DNA of 7,502 bases, taken from NCBI GenBank assembly GCA_024641465.1, contig JAHEDB010000095.1, forward strand, positions 1 through 7,502, in the 5' to 3' direction. Below the pieces are notes generated by a model, which was not told the origin of the DNA, ran no database searches, and was given only the letters and a program-made list of their open reading frames with translations. The position numbers and the translations under genes were made by a program. Positions 1-6,350 of this stretch are shown piece by piece; position 1 is the stretch's first letter; each line of letters starts with the position of its first letter. The stretch is from Chromatiales bacterium. Its GTDB lineage: Bacteria; Pseudomonadota; Gammaproteobacteria; UBA6429; Thiohalophilaceae.

Positions 1-258
1 TATACGCTGGTGGGTGGCCGGCTCGACTATATCAATCACAAGACCAGTTCAGCCCTGGTCTATAAACGACGGGCACATATTATCAACCTGTTTAGTATGC
101 GCAGTGACAGCCAGAATCAGGCCAGCGAAATCCGCTATCTTAATCAGCGGGGATATCACCTGTTTTACTGGTCTAACAATGGGCTGGAGTATTGGATCAT
201 CTCTGATCTGAATAAGGCGGAGCTGGGCCAATTTACCAGTATCCTGAATGGGGTTTGA
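1..258 (+). CDS. Anti-sigma factor (ECF-type, transmembrane), C-terminal fragment
   Basis: The reading frame is open from the first base and ends at TGA 256-258, so only the last 85 residues are visible and the N-terminus lies outside the window. The fragment reads YTLVGGRLDYINHKTS, then ALVYKRRAHIINLF, and later RGYHLFYWSNNGLEYWIISDLN. This series resembles the extracytoplasmic C-terminal domain of the putative transmembrane anti-sigma factors that pair with RpoE-like ECF sigma factors. In that family an N-terminal cytoplasmic zinc-finger-like domain holds the sigma factor and a single membrane helix follows; neither can be seen here. The partner sigma gene would be expected just upstream, outside the window. 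A GTG at position 10 is an internal codon and not a likely start. The assignment rests on recognised family wording, not on a catalytic motif. Confidence 0.72.
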   Translation, partial: YTLVGGRLDYINHKTSSALVYKRRAHIINLFSMRSDSQNQASEIRYLNQRGYHLFYWSNNGLEYWIISDLNKAELGQFTSILNGV

Positions 259-367
259 AACACCCGCATAAAATCAGTTTATTAAGTTGATTTTACTGCC
301 CTGAAGATATTCAGCATTGTCATTTCAGTCCGATAACCAATCTGTAGGCATATTCTTTTAATGCATT

Positions 368-988
368 ATGGATTGTGACGAAGATATGTGGCTGAAACAC
401 AGGATAAAAATACTCTTATTGAGTCCCGTTGTTATCATCTTGCTGGGGCTGGCCGTGCCGGCCAAGATGACCATCCCGGTCGCAGGCGCCACTCGCCACG
501 ACTGGAATCACCAGACCTTCTGGGATCAACGCTGGGGCCGCTCCGGTGTTCACAAAGGGATCGATATCTTTGCCGAGGTGGGTCGGCCAGTGGTTTCAGC
601 GACCTATGGCATTGTTGTCTATAAGGGGGAACGGCTGTTGGGCGGCAACACCGTGGCGATCCTCGGTCCAAAATGGCGCATCCATTACTATGCCCATATG
701 AAGGAAATCAAAACCAGCCTGTTCAGCCTGGTCAGTCTAAAACAGGAAATCGGCACCGTCGGTCGCACCGGCAATGCCAGGAAAAAACCTTCCCATCTGC
801 ACTATTCCGTCATGAGCCTGGTACCCCAACCCTGGCGTTGGGATGACAGCCATCAGGGCTGGAAAAAGACTTTTTTTCTGAATCCAACGACCATGCTGTT
901 ACCCAAAAACAAGATCAAGATGGCGAGAAAAAAACGACCACCGGATAATAAAACCACTGGGAAGCATCTGGCGAAAAATGTATATTGA
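368..988 (+). CDS. M23 (LytM-type) zinc metallopeptidase, membrane-anchored
   Basis: A 206-residue protein, probably a peptidoglycan endopeptidase acting on the outer face of the inner membrane. Residues 13-32 are a hydrophobic signal anchor or signal peptide (IKILLLSPVVIILLGLAVPA) preceded by basic residues. The M23 core follows. HKGID gives zinc ligands His62 and Asp66, HYYAH gives His110, and HLH gives His143 and the third zinc ligand His145, matching the LytM pattern, so the active site looks intact. Gly-rich GNTVAILG and GTVGRTGNA strands typical of the fold are present. A basic, low-complexity tail runs from about residue 178. No LysM or coiled-coil region is seen, so this is a minimal member. 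The start is uncertain: ATG 368 has no clear Shine-Dalgarno sequence, and ATG 386 would give a 200-residue protein with a more usual short basic N-terminus. The next gene begins 29 bases downstream (or overlaps, if TTG 985 is its start), suggesting one operon. Confidence 0.88.
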   Translation: MDCDEDMWLKHRIKILLLSPVVIILLGLAVPAKMTIPVAGATRHDWNHQTFWDQRWGRSGVHKGIDIFAEVGRPVVSATYGIVVYKGERLLGGNTVAILGPKWRIHYYAHMKEIKTSLFSLVSLKQEIGTVGRTGNARKKPSHLHYSVMSLVPQPWRWDDSHQGWKKTFFLNPTTMLLPKNKIKMARKKRPPDNKTTGKHLAKNVY

Positions 989-1017
989 ACGACTCGTTAA
1001 CCGGCCGGTGCTGTTCA

Positions 1018-1503
1018 ATGCAGAAACTCTACCGCATACTCATTGTCTTTTTCGTCATCACCCCCGCCTATGCGGATTTTGATTTTGACGCCTACCAGCG
1101 CAGCAGTTTTGCCGAGATCAAGACCAGTCATTCCGTTGACCTGCTAAAGACAAGCCGCAGCAGCGAATACGTCATCAGTGCCGCAACGTTTAAATACCGC
1201 ATACCAGTTATCTTCAGCAAACAGCTACGCACCATCACCGCGGATAATCAGGCTGTGATAAAGGCATGGCAAACAACCTTGCGCGTACCGGATGATTTTA
1301 TCAATCTCTATCGACAGGAATTCAAGGTCGTGTTCGGCAAGGACACCTACTGGATCCCGGTACAGGAAGAATTATTACCGGCCATGGGCTCGGAACTGCA
1401 TGAGGGTGATACATTCGAACTCTATGTCATCGTTATCGGGGCGATAAAAGATAGGCTGGTGTTTTTGACGACGGAATTCAAAAGTGATCGGGCGCCAGAG
1501 TAA
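1018..1503 (+). CDS. Small secreted protein of unknown function
   Basis: I do not recognise this 161-residue protein. Its N-terminus is a clear signal peptide: MQKLYRILIVFFVITPAYA, with likely cleavage after Ala19 (AYA|DF). The mature part is about 142 residues and contains no cysteine, no lipobox and no second membrane helix, so it should be soluble in the periplasm or exported. Its second half alternates hydrophobic and charged residues (for example FKVVFGKDTYWIPVQEELL, then FELYVIVIGAI), suggesting a beta-rich fold. The frame is open upstream to a TTG at 985 that overlaps the TGA of the peptidase gene, but that start would add 11 residues before the signal peptide, so ATG 1018 is chosen. 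No strong Shine-Dalgarno sequence is visible, which fits translational coupling to the peptidase gene. Position and export suggest a cell-envelope role, but this is inference only. Confidence 0.72.
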   Translation: MQKLYRILIVFFVITPAYADFDFDAYQRSSFAEIKTSHSVDLLKTSRSSEYVISAATFKYRIPVIFSKQLRTITADNQAVIKAWQTTLRVPDDFINLYRQEFKVVFGKDTYWIPVQEELLPAMGSELHEGDTFELYVIVIGAIKDRLVFLTTEFKSDRAPE

Positions 1504-1527
1504 TAATTTATTGTTGTTTATCCCGAC

Positions 1528-2415
1528 TCAGGCCTCTACCCTGTCGCGCCCTTGCTGCTTAGCGGAAAATAATTTCTGATCTGCCTTTTCAACTATCTCA
1601 TCAAAACCCAGACCCTCTTCCCATTGTGCAAGACCGGCGGAAACAGTTACAGACACGGGACGTTTATCATTTGTTATAATTACAACGTTATTGATTGACG
1701 ATCTGAGTTTGGTCATAACCAGTTTTGACTGATCTAGCGTGGTTTTTGGCAACAGCAACAAAAACTCTTCACCGCCAAAACGGCACAGGATGTCAGTTTT
1801 ACGGGTGCGGGAGTTTATATCCTGCGCGACTGCCTTGATTACCTCATCACCAACAATATGCCCATAACTATCATTTACGTTTTTAAAATGGTCGATGTCA
1901 ATCATGGCGACACTATATGCCTGTTTATAGCGCTCCGCCTCGGCATGCGTGTTGGAGGATAATAACGAGAACGCCTCTCGCCTGACGGCCCCGGTCAATT
2001 CATCAAACGAGTTGGCCGACAAGAGTATTTTTTCTTTCAGGTTTGACAGGATGTGTAGCAGTTCATGCTGAGCCGTGATAAATCTTCTGTAGTCTACTGG
2101 ATCAATGTTTAATTGATTGAGGTGATTGAGTGCGACACCCCGTGCATAATCATGCATAAGCCTGTGAATACTTTCAATTTTATCAAATTCTTCATACTTT
2201 CTTAACAGCGGCGGTGCTTGGCGATAATACCATTGGCCGAGAGAACATAACTGGTGGGCATTTTCATGCAAGATATCGGCGGAGACGGGTTGTTTGCAAA
2301 TCAGATTTTCATGCAATTTACCCAGCCATTCTGTATGCATCTCAATCGCCTGTTCCAGCACAACAACAGCGGCATACAGTTCCTGGTTTAAATTTAAATA
2401 CTCATGACCATCCAT
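1528..2415 (-). CDS. Zinc-sensing CZB-GGDEF diguanylate cyclase (DgcZ-like)
   Basis: A 295-residue cytoplasmic enzyme expected to make cyclic di-GMP from two GTP. The N-terminal CZB domain (about residues 10-125) shows the zinc-ligand pattern His27, Cys57 in CSLGQW, His84 and His88 in IHRLMH, the arrangement known in E. coli DgcZ (YdeH), where bound zinc inhibits activity. The GGDEF domain covers about residues 136-295. It begins DELTGAVRR, has metal-binding IDIDHFKNVND (Asp173) and the active-site motif GGEEF at 214-218. An RxxD product-inhibition site (Arg205-Asp208) lies five residues before GGEEF, so both catalysis and feedback inhibition should be intact. There is no membrane helix or signal peptide. 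Length matches DgcZ (296 residues). The gene is convergent with the upstream secreted-protein gene, 24 bases apart, and divergent from the ABC exporter. Only a weak GTGAG lies well upstream of the start. Confidence 0.93.
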   Translation of the reverse strand: MDGHEYLNLNQELYAAVVVLEQAIEMHTEWLGKLHENLICKQPVSADILHENAHQLCSLGQWYYRQAPPLLRKYEEFDKIESIHRLMHDYARGVALNHLNQLNIDPVDYRRFITAQHELLHILSNLKEKILLSANSFDELTGAVRREAFSLLSSNTHAEAERYKQAYSVAMIDIDHFKNVNDSYGHIVGDEVIKAVAQDINSRTRKTDILCRFGGEEFLLLLPKTTLDQSKLVMTKLRSSINNVVIITNDKRPVSVTVSAGLAQWEEGLGFDEIVEKADQKLFSAKQQGRDRVEA

Positions 2416-2476
2416 TCGCTACTATATTCTCACTTTAAATGCGTGTTATGAAGTTTAATCTATGAGAAAGTTTAGC

Positions 2477-2506
2477 AGATATAAAAATATCTCCCTGATT
2501 CCAGGG
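2477..2506. promoter_or_regulatory. Two abutting palindromes in the divergent control region
   Basis: Positions 2477-2492 form a perfect 6-4-6 palindrome (AGATAT, AAAA, ATATCT). It is followed with no gap by a perfect 5-4-5 inverted repeat at 2493-2506 (CCCTG, ATTC, CAGGG). Both lie between the divergent diguanylate cyclase and ABC-exporter genes, and the second covers the expected -35 position of the TATAAT box at 2525-2530. Such placement suits a dimeric repressor or activator site, but no regulator gene is present nearby and the family cannot be named. The repeats are seen directly; operator function is inferred. Confidence 0.4.
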
Positions 2507-2530
2507 TTATTCATCTGGCAGGCATATAAT
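2501..2530 (+). promoter_or_regulatory. Candidate promoter of the ABC exporter operon
   Basis: A perfect sigma70-type -10 box, TATAAT, lies at 2525-2530. No good -35 hexamer sits 16-18 bases upstream; that place is taken by the CAGGG arm of the inverted repeat ending at 2506. This would fit a promoter that depends on, or is blocked by, a DNA-binding protein. The predicted transcription start near 2537 leaves a leader of roughly 130 bases before the chosen ATPase start. Confidence 0.4.
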
Positions 2531-2665
2531 GTAAACTGACTGTCCGATATGGCCTGCATCGCATGGATGCGTCAGAGAATGACATCAGCATGGTATAGAT
2601 CACCATGGATTTCATCCTGTGATTTATACTCATATATGTCTCAAATGCAATTAATGGTTAAATAT

Positions 2666-3409
2666 ATGCTTAGTATTACTGCCTTATCAAAACAATTTGG
2701 CCAACACCAGATTCTTACCAAACTGCACCTTGAGATAGCCGAAGGTGAAGTGTTTGGTTTGCTCGGCCCTAACGGGGCAGGCAAAACGACCTTGATTCGC
2801 ATTATCATGGGGCTTATTAAACCCGACGGTGGGGATGTCCTTCTGTTCGGTAAATATCGGCCCGGCTCAATCGAGGCCCGCAGGCTGATTGGTTATATGC
2901 CGCAGCAACATTCAGTCTATCCGGGCCTGTCCGTGCTGGAAAACGTGCTGTTTTTTGGTCGCATGTATCGCATGCAAGATGCAGACTTACATCAACGCGC
3001 CGTTGATATATTGCAAATGGTTGAACTGGAGCATCGCAAAAATGATCTGGTAGCAAACCTGTCCGGCGGTATGATACGCCGGGTCATGTTGGCAACAGCC
3101 CTGGTGCATCGACCCCGATTGCTGATCCTTGATGAACCCACTGCCGGCGTCGACCCCCTGTTGCGTATCAAATTCTGGGACTGGTTTGCCAACATGGTGG
3201 AATCCGGCACATCTATCATCGTCACCACCCACAATATATCCGAGGCAGAACGATGCCGGAATGTGGTTTTCCTGCGTAACGGTCAAAAACTCGAGCAAGG
3301 CACGCCTCAGGAACTGATGAGCAGTTATCACGCCGACAATCTTGAGGCCGCCTTTGTCGAAGCGACACGTTCTCGTGCCGGCAATGAAAATAACGGGGCA
3401 CTGTCATGA
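2666..3409 (+). CDS. ABC-2 type exporter, ATP-binding subunit
   Basis: A 247-residue cytoplasmic ATPase driving the permease encoded next. All core motifs are present in order: Walker A GPNGAGKTT at 34-42, Q-loop MPQQ at 78-81, signature LSGGM at 132-136, Walker B LLILDEP at 152-158, D-loop AGVDP at 160-164 and switch His189 in TTHN. LSGGMIRRV and the AGVDP D-loop resemble the DrrA/YbhF/CcmA-like class of drug, lipid or polysaccharide exporters; the substrate cannot be told from sequence. The frame is open back to an ATG at 2549, but the residues before MLSITALSKQFG look non-conserved, and that phrase is the usual N-terminal strand of these ATPases, so ATG 2666 is chosen. ATG 2636 and 2654 remain possible; none has a good Shine-Dalgarno sequence. 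The stop overlaps the permease start (ATGA at 3406-3409), indicating translational coupling. Confidence 0.92.
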   Translation: MLSITALSKQFGQHQILTKLHLEIAEGEVFGLLGPNGAGKTTLIRIIMGLIKPDGGDVLLFGKYRPGSIEARRLIGYMPQQHSVYPGLSVLENVLFFGRMYRMQDADLHQRAVDILQMVELEHRKNDLVANLSGGMIRRVMLATALVHRPRLLILDEPTAGVDPLLRIKFWDWFANMVESGTSIIVTTHNISEAERCRNVVFLRNGQKLEQGTPQELMSSYHADNLEAAFVEATRSRAGNENNGALS

Positions 3410-4569
3410 GCCGGTGGATCGCCTGGCGCATCATTCAAGAGATAGGCCGGGACCGCCGCACCCTGGCCTTTCTGCTGCTGGTGCCGTTTATCGTCATGAC
3501 CCTGATCTATGTCGCTATCGCCGAGGATGAAACAGTCAAGGTTGGGGTGGTGACACGTGGCGCCGTGCGACTGTTTGCCAGTCAGATGATCGACGCCATT
3601 GCCAAAGAAGACAACATCGCCATTGTGTCACTGAATATCCCCGATGATGAAATAGACAATAAGGTCATCGTCAAGCTCATCCGACAGGAACTCAATACCC
3701 GCAAGGCGGATGTGATTCTGTATATGGACGAGAATCTGCTAAACGAACGCTTCGATAACAAACCCGGAAACATACACCTCTATATCGAAGGCACTCACCC
3801 TACCCTGACCGCCACCGCCCTCAGCGCCATCGCCGACGCCATGGACGACCTGGCCGCCGCCATGCCCACGGTCATCCATGCCGACTGTTCCGCCATGTGC
3901 GCCGATTCCGTCAATTCTTTGCCGATGGAAACGAAGAAGCATTATCTGTACGGCTCGGAGGATTATCGACTGGTTGATTATTTCCTGCCGGTGTTTCCAC
4001 CCTTTTTTGTGTTTTTCTTTACCTTTATTCTGTCGACCATCTCCTTTCAACGGGAGCGGGTCAACGGCACCCTGGAACGCTTGATGGTCGCGCCGGTAAG
4101 TTTTTTTCAGGTTATCATGGGCTATGTCGGTGGTTTTTTTATATTCGCCGGACTCCAGGCAGCTATCATCCTGACCTATGTATTGTTTCTGGTGAGTTTT
4201 TCCGTCAACCTGATGCAGGTTATCGACATTGCCATCATCACCGTGCTGATGATGCTGGTGGGACTCATGCTTGGCCTGCTCGCCTCATTCGTCGCCAATA
4301 ATGAATTTCAGGCCATTCAGTTCATCCCGCTGGTGATCCTGCCGCAGATCTTTCTCAGCGACATGATCTGGGATATCGGCAGCTTCCCACGTTTTTTTCA
4401 GCTGCTGTCTTATCCTCTGCCGCTAACACACGCCAATACCGCCATGCGTAATATCCTGTTAAAGGGGCAACCCCTCTGGCAAAGCTGGCCGCAACTATTG
4501 ACACTTGCTGGTTTTAGTATTGTTATCCTGCTGGGCTTAATGCGCATCAGACAGAATAAAAGTTTTTAG
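3406..4569 (+). CDS. ABC-2 type exporter, permease subunit
   Basis: A 387-residue inner-membrane protein forming the channel partner of the preceding ATPase. Topology is that of the ABC-2 permease family of YbhS/YhhJ type: one N-terminal helix (about 20-39), a large extracytoplasmic domain (about 40-190), then about five further helices (roughly 192-213, 233-258, 273-298, 303-320, 364-380). After the second helix comes the conserved cytoplasmic stretch RERVNGTLERLMVAPVS, a hallmark of this family and the likely contact with the ATPase. The sequence ending FIPLVILPQIFLSDMIW, and the later YPLPLTHAN, are also typical. The extracytoplasmic domain carries a CSAMC pair (Cys161, Cys165) that could form a disulfide. 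Only one permease gene is present, so it probably acts as a homodimer. No membrane-fusion protein or outer-membrane factor gene adjoins it. Confidence 0.9.
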   Translation: MSRWIAWRIIQEIGRDRRTLAFLLLVPFIVMTLIYVAIAEDETVKVGVVTRGAVRLFASQMIDAIAKEDNIAIVSLNIPDDEIDNKVIVKLIRQELNTRKADVILYMDENLLNERFDNKPGNIHLYIEGTHPTLTATALSAIADAMDDLAAAMPTVIHADCSAMCADSVNSLPMETKKHYLYGSEDYRLVDYFLPVFPPFFVFFFTFILSTISFQRERVNGTLERLMVAPVSFFQVIMGYVGGFFIFAGLQAAIILTYVLFLVSFSVNLMQVIDIAIITVLMMLVGLMLGLLASFVANNEFQAIQFIPLVILPQIFLSDMIWDIGSFPRFFQLLSYPLPLTHANTAMRNILLKGQPLWQSWPQLLTLAGFSIVILLGLMRIRQNKSF

Positions 4570-4650
4570 GAAATATACCCGTTGTCACAAATTGACTACT
4601 GCTCAACTTTATTCTGAAAAAAATAATTAGTAGCGGTGATCAGTATGTAA

Positions 4651-4682
4651 AAAACACCCCCAGCATAGACTGGGGGTGTTTT
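4651..4682. terminator. Bidirectional rho-independent terminator
   Basis: A perfect 13-bp stem (AAAACACCCCCAG paired with CTGGGGGTGTTTT) encloses a six-base loop, with A-rich and T-rich flanks on either side. It lies 81 bases after the permease stop and 11 bases after the stop of the convergent peroxidase gene. On the minus strand the stem is followed by six Ts, on the plus strand by TTTTATT. It therefore suits both genes, and slightly better the peroxidase gene. Confidence 0.93.
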
Positions 4683-4693
4683 ATTACGCCAGA

Positions 4694-5887
4694 TTATGGA
4701 AATGGCGGGAAGGCAAAATTATTCAGCGGTGGTCCAAAACCATCGGTTAGTGTCATGAGGAAGGCCACCACATCGGCCTCTTCTTCCGGTGTTAAACCCA
4801 GATTGCCCAACTCATCCGTATTCACATTCTGACCAACTTCAGGGACTGGCCAGGTTTCGACATCACGTGTGTTATAGAAATGCACAACTTCTCCGAGCGT
4901 AGCAAAAAACCCGTTATGCCCGTACGGCGGGGTTATCGCAATATTACGCAGTGACATCACCTTGTGTTTACCCAATTCGGCGCCGGTTGGATCTTTGGCG
5001 GCAATATCAGGACGTCCACCCAGTCCATAATCGAGCGGATTATTGGCGATCAGCGGATTGGTGCTCTTTGGAATACCGATATTGTCATAGGAGAAATCGG
5101 TAAACAGCGGTGGAATCACACTGCCATCCGGCGCTACCAAGGGGTCACTGGTGTGACAGGCATTACACTGCGCCTTGCCGTTAAACAGTGCCATGCCCCG
5201 CAGTTCCTGGTCATTCAGATTAGTCTGTCCCGCCAGAAAATAATCGAACTTTGAACTGAACTTGTTGAATTCACCGGTCTTCTCAAATGCGGCAATCGCA
5301 TCGGCCACCATCTCATAGACCGCATCAATATACACCTGATTATTTGAGTCACTGGCATTTACGATATCGACACCATAAACCCTGTCAAACAGGCGTTTAT
5401 ACAGTCGATAATTATCATTGTATTTACTGGCAATGCGTTCTAGAACGGACTTTTTACTCGGCATGGCCATTTCAACCGGATTCAGAAACGGGCCTTTGGC
5501 CTGCTCGGTCAGGCTCGCAGCCCGACCATCCCAGAACTGTCCGCCGATATACAGACCTTCGACGGCATTCCAGTGAAAGAAGGGACTGAATGCCGCATAG
5601 GCGGCACTGGGGGTATTCCGGCCACCGTTAAGTGTTATATCTGAACCAAGAGAAACCACGCTATTTGCCGGGTTTGCAACATTCATAGGATCGACAAAAC
5701 CGGGTGGGGTATGACAACTGGCGCAGGACTGGTTTTTATTGATCGATAGATTGGTGTCAAAATATAACAATTGTCCCAATCTCTCTTTTTGATCACTGCC
5801 TCCGCCTCCACCTCCGGTTGCGTGGGCAAATTGTGAGAATAATGAAATTACGGTAGCGACATATATATATTTCGATATTTTCATCAT
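4694..5887 (-). CDS. Periplasmic di-heme cytochrome c peroxidase / MauG-family protein
   Basis: A 397-residue exported di-heme protein of the CcpA/MauG family; known members reduce hydrogen peroxide with electrons from small cytochromes or carry out heme-based oxidations. The signal peptide covers residues 1-23 (hydrophobic core YVATVISLFSQF, cleavage after AHA). A run of six glycines at 25-30 follows. Heme-binding CASCH is at 55-59 and CNACH at 241-245. Family phrases include GGRNTPS (88-94), QFWDGRA (117-123), NPVEM (136-140) and LRNIAITPPYGHNG (313-326), then EVVHFYN. Length is at the upper end of the family. The chosen start ATG 5887 lies eight bases after a strong GGAGG; an in-frame ATG at 5902 overlaps that site and is unlikely. 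ATG 5884 is also possible. There is no adjacent amine dehydrogenase gene, so peroxidase is the simpler reading, but the exact reaction is not determined. It appears monocistronic. Confidence 0.92.
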   Translation of the reverse strand: MMKISKYIYVATVISLFSQFAHATGGGGGGSDQKERLGQLLYFDTNLSINKNQSCASCHTPPGFVDPMNVANPANSVVSLGSDITLNGGRNTPSAAYAAFSPFFHWNAVEGLYIGGQFWDGRAASLTEQAKGPFLNPVEMAMPSKKSVLERIASKYNDNYRLYKRLFDRVYGVDIVNASDSNNQVYIDAVYEMVADAIAAFEKTGEFNKFSSKFDYFLAGQTNLNDQELRGMALFNGKAQCNACHTSDPLVAPDGSVIPPLFTDFSYDNIGIPKSTNPLIANNPLDYGLGGRPDIAAKDPTGAELGKHKVMSLRNIAITPPYGHNGFFATLGEVVHFYNTRDVETWPVPEVGQNVNTDELGNLGLTPEEEADVVAFLMTLTDGFGPPLNNFAFPPFP

Positions 5888-5892
5888 TATTA

Positions 5893-5900
5893 TTTCCTCC
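5893..5900 (-). promoter_or_regulatory. Strong Shine-Dalgarno site of the di-heme peroxidase gene
   Basis: On the minus strand GGAGGAAA lies eight bases (counted from GGAGG) before the ATG at 5887. It decides the start: the farther in-frame ATG at 5902 would place the ribosome-binding site inside the coding region, and the resulting MEEII extension would precede the signal peptide. Confidence 0.85.
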
Positions 5901-6350
5901 ATTTATAAGAATGTCTGTGCCGGCAACCAACTTAAAAAGGTTACCCAATGTCAAGCTCGGAAAAAATATATTGATCCGGGTTCAACGATACAAACTATAA
6001 GAGGCAGTGAGATGGATGTATTGTGACAATAGTTACTGAACGAAACAGTCTAAAACATGATGAAAAATATGTTATACAAAATTATAGTTTTGTCATAAAC
6101 AACAGTGAGGTATTTTATTTTTACAAACAAAGTGTTACGGATTCAGATTCCAAAATATTTAATAAAAATCACCAGATTAGAAGGGATATATGCAACAAAA
6201 AATTAATACAAATTTTATCGAATGATGTATCGACCTGCATCCAATACTCCCGGATAGCCTCCAGGAATTTCACGGCCTATTAAGCTTGCCTGACGGATAT
6301 TGCGCCATATAGACAATATTTTTTAGAAGTGCCGTTTACATTCCCCATCA
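5901..6350. other. AT-rich region without a convincing gene
   Basis: This 450-base stretch separates the start of the peroxidase gene from the end of the DsrC/TusE-family gene and is visibly richer in A and T than its neighbours. It should hold the peroxidase promoter, but no clean -35/-10 pair was found; a TTGACA on the minus strand (5954-5949) lacks a matching -10. An 86-codon frame (6023-6283, plus strand, GTG start) has no Shine-Dalgarno sequence and a product that looks like no known family, and is left uncalled. A near-perfect AT-rich hairpin lies at 6072-6098 (ACAAAA, six-base loop, TTTTGT, flanked by TTAT and ATAA). A weak six-bp hairpin (ATATTG/CAATAT, 6297-6319) runs into six Ts ending at 6324 and might terminate plus-strand transcription. 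Confidence 0.6.

Noticed and set aside
269..295. AT-rich hairpin (TAAAATCA/TGATTTTA) after the anti-sigma gene as a terminator
   Set aside because: The eight-bp stem is almost all A-T, the loop is 11 bases and the T-run is part of the stem, so it is too weak to call.
2549..2665. N-terminal extension of the ABC ATPase from ATG 2549
   Set aside because: The 39 extra residues look non-conserved, have no Shine-Dalgarno sequence and precede the usual family start MLSITALSKQFG.
2987..3331. Minus-strand frame of 114 codons opposite the ABC ATPase gene
   Set aside because: It overlaps the conserved signature, Walker B and switch motifs of the ATPase and has no family likeness of its own.
3739..4050. 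Minus-strand frame of about 103 codons opposite the permease gene
   Set aside because: It lies wholly within a well-supported gene on the other strand and its product (rich in Gly, His and Val) looks like a shadow of that gene.
5287..5589. Plus-strand frame of 100 codons opposite the peroxidase gene
   Set aside because: It is antisense to conserved peroxidase coding sequence and shows no recognisable product or ribosome-binding site.
5888..5902. Upstream ATG 5902 for the di-heme peroxidase
   Set aside because: It overlaps the strong GGAGG site that serves ATG 5887 and would put MEEII before the signal peptide.
5949..5954. TTGACA on the minus strand as the -35 box of the peroxidase gene
   Set aside because: No acceptable -10 hexamer is found 15-19 bases downstream.
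5971..6001. TTGATC and TATAAG as a plus-strand promoter for the AT-rich frame
   Set aside because: The spacer is 19 bases, both boxes are imperfect, and the downstream frame is itself doubtful.
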